Source: Oscillospiraceae bacterium
GTDB taxonomy: Bacteria > Bacillota > Clostridia > Oscillospirales > Ruminococcaceae
Direction: 5' to 3'
Length of the DNA stretch: 5,064 nt
Assembly: GCA_017528675.1 (NCBI GenBank)
Contig: JAFXOO010000150.1
Span: 1-5,064 of the forward strand
Below are positions 1 through 5,064 of the stretch, one piece after another (positions within the stretch are counted from its first letter, which is position 1; every line of letters begins with the position of its first letter). The position numbers and the translations under genes were made by a program. The notes under the pieces were generated by a model. That model was not told where the DNA came from and did not search any database. It was given only the letters and a program-made list of their open reading frames with translations.

Positions 1-166
1 AAGCCCGCCTGACGGCTTGGCGGCACATCTGCTTGCATCTTTTCCGTCATCTTGCACAGAAATTCCTTGCTGGGCGCCAGCCCAGCGGCGTCATTTCTAT
101 ACAATCTGACGAAAAATCTGACTGCGCATCTGCACCACCAGATCTGTGCGGTGTTGCCTTAAGGGT
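1..166. other. Gene-free left edge, possible end of a dispersed repeat
   Basis: I cannot assign a gene here. On the minus strand one frame is open from a TAA at 161-159 down to the window edge (about 52 codons), with its first ATG only 36 codons in and no clear ribosome binding site. Its translation includes RLYRNDAAGLAPSKEF, which I cannot tie to a known family. On the plus strand a frame is open from 3 to a TGA at 168-170 without a start. The stretch is rich in short inverted repeats: 69-75 with 80-86, CCGCC at 5-9 with GGCGG at 19-23, and AAGCC at 1-5 with GGCTT at 14-18. It stops directly before a promoter. A non-coding dispersed repeat, or the tail of a neighbouring gene, are both possible. 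Confidence 0.3.
69..86. repeat. Perfect 7-bp inverted repeat with a 4-base loop
   Basis: GCTGGGC (69-75) and GCCCAGC (80-86) are exact reverse complements separated by four bases, giving a stable GC-rich hairpin on either strand. No T-run of useful length follows on either side, so it does not read as a terminator. It is the strongest fold in the gene-free left edge and may be part of a repeat element. Confidence 0.45.
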
Positions 167-195
167 TTGACAGGTACAGACTTTTTTGCTATAAT
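167..195 (+). promoter_or_regulatory. Perfect-consensus sigma-A promoter for the YdcF-family gene
   Basis: TTGACA at 167-172 and TATAAT at 190-195 are separated by 17 bases, matching the housekeeping consensus at all 12 positions. TG at 187-188 adds an extended -10. Transcription should begin near 202, giving a leader of about 45 bases before the ATG at 247. I see no obvious operator overlapping it. It faces the YdcF-family gene and is the only promoter-like site I noticed before it. Confidence 0.85.
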
Positions 196-246
196 AAGTA
201 TATTCAGTATCCGTGCATCAGCATAGTTTCAGAGAGGAAGATCAAA

Positions 247-1680
247 ATGAAAGAACTTACATCGTTACAGAAAACAGACCGGCATATGCGGATTGCCATG
301 ATTGCGGCATTGATCCTGTTTGTCCTTTCTGTTGTGCTCTGTTTTGTCTGCTCGGCAGGGCGGCTGGAGGTGACCATCCCCCATGACCACACGCCGGAGC
401 AGTTTTTGACGGAAAATGAGACAGTCCGTAGTGAGCTGATTCCCGGTAATGATTCGAAGATTCTTGTCATCGCCAAGGCAACCGGACTGACTTATCTGGA
501 AAACGGGGACACGATCCTTGCGCTTCAGGTGTACCCCGGCGGGATCATCTATAACCGGGTGAACTTCACGTTCTCAGGCTATCAGGAGCTGATTCTGATC
601 GTACAGATCTATTTGCTTGTGATGACGGTGCTGACGGGGGCGTTTTTCTTTGTCCGTTCAAAGCTGGAGCTCTACTCCTACACGACGCTGTTTGCCGGGG
701 GCGCATTCTTGTTTCTGCTCTGTAATGCGGCGGTAATACTGCTTGCCGTAATCTATACCTATCACAGCAATGACGAGAACGCCATGCTGTGGGTGTATGA
801 TCTGCTTACCAGTGCCGGTGCGATGTTCCTTGGCATCAGTTCGCCGTTTTTGCTGGTGTTTGCACTGGCGCTGACCATCAGCAACCTGGTTCTCATCAGG
901 CGGGAGGGTCTCTCGGTGGCACGGATTCCGGGGCTTCTCATGAGCTTCCTGATTGTAATGGGAATTGTGGGTTACGTCTGGCTGGCCAATTCGTTCCAGG
1001 CAGGAAGCGAGCGGGAGATGAAGGCGCATGCCGCACTGGAGAATGTCTATGCCCTGGTTTTTGCCTACCTGGAGACAATGCTTGTCAGCGCATGTATCTG
1101 CGGGCTGATCGCTGCCAGACGCAGACCGGCACCGGATAAGACGCATATCCTCATCCTGGGCTGCCGTGTCGGGGAGGACGGAAAGCCGCTGCCGCTGCTG
1201 CGGGGCAGAATTGATGCTGCCATCCGCTTTGCACAATGGCAGCAGGAGCAGACCGGCGAAGCCGTGTGCTTTGTGCCCTCCGGCGGACAGGGCACGGATG
1301 AAATCATCTCTGAGGCGGGCTGTATGCGCAATTATCTGATTGAGCAGGGAATTCCGGAATCCCGCATTCTTGTGGAGGACAAGTCCACGAACACGCTGGA
1401 AAATATGCGCTTCTCCCTTGCGAAGATCCGGGAGACCTGTGAGTCACCGAGGATTGCCTTTGCTACCACCAATTACCATGTGCTGCGCAGCGGCATCATT
1501 GCTCTGAACAGCGGAATCCGGACGGAGGGCGTAGGCGCCCGCACGGGCTGGTACTTCTGGCCGAATGCCTTCATCCGGGAATTTATCGGGCTGCTGGTGA
1601 GCAAATGGAAGCTGCATATTATCTGGCTGGCAGTGTTCTGTGCCGGTGCGGCTGCACTCAATCTGATCTTTCCGCTGTGA
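247..1680 (+). CDS. Polytopic membrane protein with C-terminal YdcF/DUF218 domain
   Basis: This 477-residue protein is mostly membrane-embedded. Hydrophobic segments lie at about residues 16-36, 113-135, 148-171, 187-216, 228-247, 268-290 and 456-475, with a soluble loop at 37-112. Residues 299-440 form a YdcF/SanA-like DUF218 domain: ILILGCRVG (301-309), a Pro-Leu-Leu-x-x-Arg stretch (316-322), PSGGQGTDE (344-352), a Ser-Glu-Ala turn (355-357), GIP-x-SRI (368-374), STNTLEN (380-386) and TTNYHVLR (407-414). The family is linked to cell envelope integrity (SanA) and small-ligand binding (YdcF), but its reaction is not firmly known. The start is supported by AGAGG at 233-237, about 9 bases upstream. 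Arg-Arg-Arg after the sixth segment suggests the domain faces the cytoplasm, unlike periplasmic SanA. I found no convincing terminator after the stop. The family call is strong; the function is open. Confidence 0.88.
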   Translation: MKELTSLQKTDRHMRIAMIAALILFVLSVVLCFVCSAGRLEVTIPHDHTPEQFLTENETVRSELIPGNDSKILVIAKATGLTYLENGDTILALQVYPGGIIYNRVNFTFSGYQELILIVQIYLLVMTVLTGAFFFVRSKLELYSYTTLFAGGAFLFLLCNAAVILLAVIYTYHSNDENAMLWVYDLLTSAGAMFLGISSPFLLVFALALTISNLVLIRREGLSVARIPGLLMSFLIVMGIVGYVWLANSFQAGSEREMKAHAALENVYALVFAYLETMLVSACICGLIAARRRPAPDKTHILILGCRVGEDGKPLPLLRGRIDAAIRFAQWQQEQTGEAVCFVPSGGQGTDEIISEAGCMRNYLIEQGIPESRILVEDKSTNTLENMRFSLAKIRETCESPRIAFATTNYHVLRSGIIALNSGIRTEGVGARTGWYFWPNAFIREFIGLLVSKWKLHIIWLAVFCAGAAALNLIFPL

Positions 1681-1835
1681 GAGGGAAACTGTGCAAAGTG
1701 CGGAATACGTCGGATTTCCTGTTACCGTTTTGTCAGAAAGCACGCTGTTTTTACCAGTTTTAGCCGACGGCGAATTTGAAAATCGTTCATCTCTCCAAAT
1801 AAATCGGAAACTCTGTGAACATTTTGAAATGATAG

Positions 1836-1864
1836 TTGACATTTCAGCCGGAATGCGCTATAAT
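1836..1864 (+). promoter_or_regulatory. Perfect-consensus sigma-A promoter for the lipoprotein gene
   Basis: TTGACA at 1836-1841 and TATAAT at 1859-1864 are separated by 17 bases, again a match at all 12 consensus positions. There is no TG directly before the -10. The expected start near 1871 gives a leader of about 70 bases before the ATG at 1941. This makes the lipoprotein gene its own transcription unit, separate from the membrane protein gene ending at 1680. Confidence 0.85.
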
Positions 1865-1866
1865 GC

Positions 1867-1900
1867 TTAGCAAGGGCTGAGAAAAGAAGAAGCCCGCTGA
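1867..1900 (+). promoter_or_regulatory. Candidate 5' leader hairpin of the lipoprotein mRNA
   Basis: GGGCT (1874-1878) pairs with AGCCC (1891-1895) around a purine-rich 12-base loop. After a two-base bulge the stem can extend with TTAGC (1867-1871) against GCTGA (1896-1900), using one G-U pair. The fold sits at the predicted 5' end of the transcript, so the outer stem forms only if transcription starts at or before about 1867. It leaves the ribosome binding site at 1927-1931 free, and could stabilise the message. It matches no riboswitch I recognise. Confidence 0.3.
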
Positions 1901-1940
1901 TCAATCCACTGTTTGAGTTATGTGAGAGGAGTATGGATTT

Positions 1941-2921
1941 ATGAAAAAGAAGATTGCACTGTTGATGGCACTTTCCATGCTGGCATGCAGCTTTGCAGCC
2001 TGCGGCAAGACGGAGGAGAGCGTTGCGGAGTCTGTTACTGAGGCTGTTGAGACAACTGAAGCAACGGAAGCAGAGACCGAAATCACCTACATTGAGGATC
2101 CGTCCGTCATTGGTACCTATTATTGTGACAGAGCCAAGCTCGACATCACCAGCAACGATGCAAAGGCTTTCCTGATTACCATCGTATGGGGTTCGAGTGC
2201 AACGGAGTCTGCTGAGTGGGATGCAGTCGGCCATCTCGACCAGGATCATGTAATGCACTATGAGGGATGTCGCATGCAGCATGTTACCTATGCATCAGAC
2301 GGTTCCCAGTCCGACGTTGAGGTAGTTTACAGCGACGGCGATGGCACACTGGTCTTCACGGAAGCCGGCGTTGAGTGGCACGACAACAAGGAGGATGCCG
2401 GCAAGGGTATGCTCTTTGTAAGAGCTGAGGCTGAGGAGGAGACAACCGAGGCTGAGGAGGAGACGACTGAGGCTGCAACAGAGGCTGCAACGGAGGCTGC
2501 TACCGAAAAGCCCACTGAGAAGGCAACAGAGGCTGCTCAGGCAGCGACAGAAGCCCAGAAGCTTGTTTTTGAGGGCAGCTATGCCGAGAAGAATGCAGGC
2601 AGAGGCAACATCAACATCACACCTAACGGCGACGGCACCTTCACCGTTCGTGTTCACTGGTCGGAATCGGCATCTGCCAGCAACGACTGGGAGTTCACCG
2701 GCACACCTGACGAGGAAAACGTGCTGGTTTACAACAACGGCAGAAAGATTCACACAGAATTCGGTGAGGACGGCAACCCGACTACGGATGCTGAGGGTAA
2801 GGAGACACCTTACGATGTCTACACCGATGGCACCGCTACGCTGCGTCTGACCAGCGAGGGCCTGATCTGGGTGGATGACAAGGAGCACATTGCTGACGGC
2901 AACATTTTTGTAAAGCAGTAA
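1941..2921 (+). CDS. Lipoprotein with two related domains and a Thr-Glu-Ala linker
   Basis: The 326-residue protein starts with a lipoprotein signal (Lys-Lys-Lys, hydrophobic 5-20, likely lipidated Cys21 in FAAC), so it should be anchored to the outer face of the membrane. An acidic Thr/Glu-rich tether (about 22-50) leads to domain 1 (57-161). A low-complexity linker (162-206) leads to domain 2 (211-326). The domains look like copies of one fold: GTYYCDRAKLDIT against the start GSY and NINIT, then ITIVWGSS against VRVHWSES, GTLVFTEAGVEWHDNKE against ATLRLTSEGLIWVDDKE, and GMLFV against GNIFV. Domain 1 carries Cys62 and Cys110, both absent from domain 2, so they may form a disulfide. AGGAG at 1927-1931, 9 bases upstream, fixes the start. 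I do not recognise the family and assign no function; a ligand-binding or surface-display role would be a guess. Confidence 0.85.
   Translation: MKKKIALLMALSMLACSFAACGKTEESVAESVTEAVETTEATEAETEITYIEDPSVIGTYYCDRAKLDITSNDAKAFLITIVWGSSATESAEWDAVGHLDQDHVMHYEGCRMQHVTYASDGSQSDVEVVYSDGDGTLVFTEAGVEWHDNKEDAGKGMLFVRAEAEEETTEAEEETTEAATEAATEAATEKPTEKATEAAQAATEAQKLVFEGSYAEKNAGRGNINITPNGDGTFTVRVHWSESASASNDWEFTGTPDEENVLVYNNGRKIHTEFGEDGNPTTDAEGKETPYDVYTDGTATLRLTSEGLIWVDDKEHIADGNIFVKQ
2427..2504 (+). repeat. In-gene tandem repeats encoding the acidic linker
   Basis: Two adjacent 21-base units (2427-2447 and 2448-2468) both encode EAEEETT and differ only at two third-codon positions. Three 12-base units follow (2469-2480, 2481-2492, 2493-2504), each encoding EAAT and again differing mainly at third positions. 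All units are multiples of three, so gain or loss of a unit would lengthen or shorten the linker without breaking the frame. Confidence 0.75.
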
Positions 2922-2944
2922 GCGCTGCATCTACAGGTAAATTT

Positions 2945-2984
2945 ACCCCCCTTCGGGTTTACGCCCGGAGGGGGGTTCTGTTTG
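2945..2984 (+). terminator. Strong intrinsic terminator after the lipoprotein gene
   Basis: The arms 2945-2957 and 2964-2976 form a 13-bp stem (one G-U pair, six consecutive C-G pairs) with a six-base loop. It is followed by a T-rich tail at 2976-2983 interrupted by C and G. It lies 24 bases past the lipoprotein stop. On the minus strand the hairpin also forms but is followed by only a weak mixed A/T tail, so it might partly stop transcripts from spoIIR, which ends about 110 bases away. Confidence 0.88.
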
Positions 2985-3086
2985 TCGGCAGGGCCTTTTC
3001 CGGTGCGACGTGAAGTGCCCGTCGGGGAAGGGCTGCGTTTCCGGAATGGATTCAGCCGCCGGATGGCTCACAGTGCTGCATGTGTG

Positions 3087-3674
3087 TCACGATACGGCAT
3101 CGTGAAGCGATTGCAGCAGCTCGACACACTTGAATTTGACCTCGAATTGTTCAGGCTGTGTGAGGATGGCGGAGGTTTCCTCGTCGAAATAGGCATCGGC
3201 GGAGGCTGCCGGCAGACACAGCGGCGGATACATCACGCACCACCAGTTATGACCCTCGCCCTTGCCGATCAGGATGCGCAGCGCATCATAGGCGCCTGCC
3301 GGCATGGTGATCTCGTCATACTGACGCTCGTCAAAATCCATCTGCACGAGCTGGACGGTAACTTTGTCCGTGCAGCCGTGCTTTTTCAGGACATCCTGTG
3401 CCAGCAGGCGGATGGTCTCCTGTTTTTCAAGCGCCCGCTGCTTCATCTCTGCGAGCGTGTCACAGCCGCTGAACAGCTCCTCTGAATGCCGCAGCAGTTC
3501 GTCCCGCACCAGCAGCTTGCGTTCCTGGTCTGCGGGAGTATCGGAATTAGCAAGAATATGCAGCCGCAGTACATCGCTGTGCAGGTTTTGCAGATGCTCC
3601 TGAAAAGAAGCAAAATTCCCCCATGCGATGGCTAAAATCAAGCCGATGGCTGCCGCTGCCTGTAGTTTCTTCAT
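3087..3674 (-). CDS. spoIIR: Stage II sporulation protein R (SpoIIR)
   Basis: SpoIIR is made in the forespore under sigma-F, is exported into the intermembrane space, and triggers SpoIIGA to cleave pro-sigma-E in the mother cell. This 195-residue protein has a short N-terminal hydrophobic signal or anchor (4-19), then the family hallmark LRLHILANSDTPADQ (36-50) with the following K-x-x-VRDELL (53-61). The second hallmark, a GHNWWCVMYPPLC block (141-153), lies near the C-terminus. It is slightly shorter than the Bacillus protein (about 220). The frame stays open upstream to 3839, but GAGGTG at 3686-3681 sits 6 bases before the ATG at 3674, and the signal begins there, so I chose that start. 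It is divergent from pdp. I see no strong terminator of its own. It indicates a spore-forming ancestry. Confidence 0.93.
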   Translation of the reverse strand: MKKLQAAAAIGLILAIAWGNFASFQEHLQNLHSDVLRLHILANSDTPADQERKLLVRDELLRHSEELFSGCDTLAEMKQRALEKQETIRLLAQDVLKKHGCTDKVTVQLVQMDFDERQYDEITMPAGAYDALRILIGKGEGHNWWCVMYPPLCLPAASADAYFDEETSAILTQPEQFEVKFKCVELLQSLHDAVS

Positions 3675-3691
3675 AACAATCACCTCGGCGT

Positions 3692-3720
3692 GAGTATGGA
3701 CAGGCGGCGGCAGTTTATGC
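3692..3720 (-). promoter_or_regulatory. Tentative sigma-F-like promoter for spoIIR
   Basis: Reading the minus strand, GCATA (3720-3716) is followed after 15 bases by GTCCATACTC (3701-3692). The first element fits the published sigma-F -35 (GYATA). The second fits most but not all informative positions of the -10 (GGNNANAHTR), missing the second G and the last purine. The implied start near 3685 would fall inside the ribosome binding site, which counts against it. It is proposed because SpoIIR genes are normally sigma-F controlled. Confidence 0.25.
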
Positions 3721-3747
3721 AGAAAGGATATTTTTGAGCAGAGGGTA

Positions 3748-3776
3748 TTGCTTTTTTTGTGATTTTCGTGTATGAT
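3748..3776 (+). promoter_or_regulatory. Sigma-A promoter for pdp
   Basis: TTGCTT at 3748-3753 and TATGAT at 3771-3776 are separated by 17 bases, matching the housekeeping consensus at 9 of 12 positions. Transcription should begin near 3783, leaving a short leader of about 26 bases before the ATG at 3809. I see no clear operator palindrome for a nucleoside-responsive repressor. Confidence 0.7.
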
Positions 3777-3808
3777 GGTAATAGAACATACAGAAAGGCG
3801 GGGATACC

Positions 3809-5064
3809 ATGCAAATCTATGACCTGATACAGAAGACAAGACGGCTTGTGCCGTTGAGTGAGACAGAAATTCATACCCTTGTGGAGGGATTTACCAGGGG
3901 GGACATCCCGGATTATATGATGTCTGCGTGGCTGATGGCAGTCTGCTGCCAGGGATTGACAGCACAGGAAACGACGGAGCTGACGCTGGCGATGCGGGAT
4001 TCCGGAGAATGCCTGGATTTGTCGGCGCTTGGTGCGCCGACTGTGGATAAGCACAGCACCGGCGGCATCGGTGACAAAACGACGCTGCTGGTGGCGCCGA
4101 TTGTGGCGGCATGCGGCGGACTTGTGCCGAAAATGTCGGGCAGAGGGCTTGGCTTTACGGGCGGCACGATTGACAAGCTGGAGAGCATTCCGGGGTTCTC
4201 GGTCAATCTTGGACGGGAGGATTTTCTGCGCATTACCAAGGAGGTCGGATGCTGTGTGATCTCGCAGAGCGGCGATCTGACACCGGCGGACAAGAAAATC
4301 TATGCGCTGCGGAATCTGACGGCGACAGTGGACAGCATTCCGCTGATCTGTTCGAGTATTATGAGCAAAAAACTTGCGCTGGGGGCGGATTGTATTCTGC
4401 TGGATGTGAAGTACGGCCACGGGGCATTCATGAAGCATCCGGATGAGGCGGTGCTTCTGGCAGAGCTGATGGTCAATGTCGGAAAACAGGCTGGCAGACG
4501 GTGCCGTGCATTGATAACGGATATGAATGCGCCGCTTGGTGCCTGTGTCGGCAATGCGCTGGAAGTGGAGGAGGTTATCCGGATTCTGCGGTGTGAGACA
4601 AGGGGACGGCTCACGGAGCTGGCACTTGCACTGGCGGCGCAGATGCTGGTGCTCCTTGGAAAGGGCGATGTCGTGGAATGCCGTCAGATGGCGGAGGAGG
4701 CAGTAGCCTCTGGCAGAGCGCTGGAAAAGCTTGCGGCGATGATTGCGGCACAGGGCGGCAATGCGGCTGTCACGGAGGATTTGTCACTTTTGCCGCATGC
4801 TGCTGTGCAGCTCACGGTGCGTGCGCCGGAAAGTGGTTATATCCGGGATATCCAGAGCGAGGAGGTCGGACTTGCCTGTCTTGAGCTTGGTGCAGGGCGG
4901 ACGGCTGACCATGCGCAGATTGACTATGGTGCCGGGGTGGTATTCAGCCGCAGTGTGGGTGAAGAAGCTGTCAAGGGTGAGCCGCTCTTTACGGTACATG
5001 GCAGCACGGAGGCGCTGTGTGAGGCAGCGGCCGGGCGCTTGCTGAGGGCTGTGACGATCACGGA
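3809..5064 (+). CDS. pdp: Pyrimidine-nucleoside phosphorylase, 3' end cut by window
   Basis: This enzyme splits uridine, thymidine or deoxyuridine with phosphate into the base and (deoxy)ribose 1-phosphate, for salvage in the cytoplasm. The visible 418 residues begin with the helical N-terminal domain. Then come the phosphate-binding motif DKHSTGGIGDK (80-90, with Lys81, His82, Ser83), Lys108, the family signature SGRGLGFTGGTIDKLE (110-125), and the substrate-binding stretch YALR (165-168) with Ser183 and Lys187. The C-terminal PYNP_C-like domain starts near 335. All expected catalytic residues are present. Positions match Bacillus-type enzymes of about 433 residues, so only some 15 are missing. 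The usual His within GHTGG is Phe116 here, and the usual KTGAG reads KYGHG (201-205). The start follows an AAAGGCGGGG site at 3794-3803. Thymidine phosphorylase (DeoA) is the alternative name; the N-terminus fits the broader-specificity type better. Confidence 0.93.
   Translation, partial: MQIYDLIQKTRRLVPLSETEIHTLVEGFTRGDIPDYMMSAWLMAVCCQGLTAQETTELTLAMRDSGECLDLSALGAPTVDKHSTGGIGDKTTLLVAPIVAACGGLVPKMSGRGLGFTGGTIDKLESIPGFSVNLGREDFLRITKEVGCCVISQSGDLTPADKKIYALRNLTATVDSIPLICSSIMSKKLALGADCILLDVKYGHGAFMKHPDEAVLLAELMVNVGKQAGRRCRALITDMNAPLGACVGNALEVEEVIRILRCETRGRLTELALALAAQMLVLLGKGDVVECRQMAEEAVASGRALEKLAAMIAAQGGNAAVTEDLSLLPHAAVQLTVRAPESGYIRDIQSEEVGLACLELGAGRTADHAQIDYGAGVVFSRSVGEEAVKGEPLFTVHGSTEALCEAAAGRLLRAVTIT

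Noticed and set aside
658..1236. Minus-strand open frame of 192 codons inside the membrane protein gene
   Set aside because: It has Gln/His/Arg-rich antisense composition and no start signals, and the plus strand has a clear domain match.
1681..1780. Terminator after the YdcF-family gene
   Set aside because: T-runs occur near 1747-1752 and 1758-1761, but no GC-rich stem directly precedes them.
1933..1944. Three-codon mini-ORF (ATG GAT TTA TGA) overlapping the lipoprotein start
   Set aside because: It lies only one base after the AGGAG site, too close for efficient initiation, so a regulatory role is unlikely.
2295..2930. Minus-strand open frame of 211 codons opposite the lipoprotein gene
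   Set aside because: Its Leu/Ser/Cys-rich content is the expected shadow of the repetitive Thr/Glu/Ala coding on the other strand.
3040..3063. Inverted repeat TCCGG/CCGGA as a spoIIR terminator
   Set aside because: The stem is only five pairs with a long loop and no T-run on the minus strand.
2982..3485. Plus-strand open frame of 167 codons opposite spoIIR
   Set aside because: It is the antisense of a clearly recognised spoIIR, has no ribosome site, and its protein resembles no family.
3675..3839. 55-residue N-terminal extension of spoIIR
   Set aside because: The frame is open upstream, but the extension would overlap the start of pdp, lacks a signal peptide, and a good ribosome site plus signal begins at 3674.
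3680..4438. Minus-strand open frame of 252 codons opposite pdp
   Set aside because: It is the antisense of the strongly conserved phosphorylase motifs, with Arg/His-rich composition and no family resemblance.

Overview
The window looks like chromosomal DNA of a low-to-mid GC anaerobic Firmicute of the Clostridia, most likely a Ruminococcus-type member of the Oscillospiraceae/Ruminococcaceae. The evidence is a SpoIIR sporulation protein, a pyrimidine-nucleoside phosphorylase of the Bacillus/Clostridium type, a lipoprotein with the Thr-Glu-Ala-rich linkers common in gut Ruminococcus, Shine-Dalgarno sites before every gene, and consensus housekeeping promoters. The genus is an inference from style and cannot be proven from 5 kb.

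Layout. Bases 1-166 hold no convincing gene. They contain GC-rich hairpins and a start-less minus-strand open frame, and may be the end of a dispersed repeat. A perfect TTGACA-17-TATAAT promoter follows (167-195) and drives a 477-residue polytopic membrane protein with a C-terminal YdcF/DUF218 domain (247-1680). A 260-base gap carries a second perfect-consensus promoter (1836-1864) and a leader hairpin (1867-1900). Next comes a 326-residue lipoprotein built from two related domains joined by a repetitive Thr/Glu/Ala linker (1941-2921), closed by a strong intrinsic terminator (2945-2984).

The right half is a divergent pair. spoIIR runs leftward (3087-3674, minus) and a pyrimidine-nucleoside phosphorylase gene (pdp) runs rightward from 3809 off the right edge. 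The 134-base gap between them carries a good housekeeping promoter for pdp and a tentative sigma-F-like site for spoIIR.

The genes look like independent transcription units rather than one pathway: an envelope protein of unknown role, a surface lipoprotein of unknown role, a forespore-to-mother-cell signalling protein, and a nucleoside salvage enzyme. I see no mobile-element gene, CRISPR array, tRNA, rRNA or defence system. The least explained items are the duplicated-domain lipoprotein, the two perfect promoters, and the repeat-like left edge.
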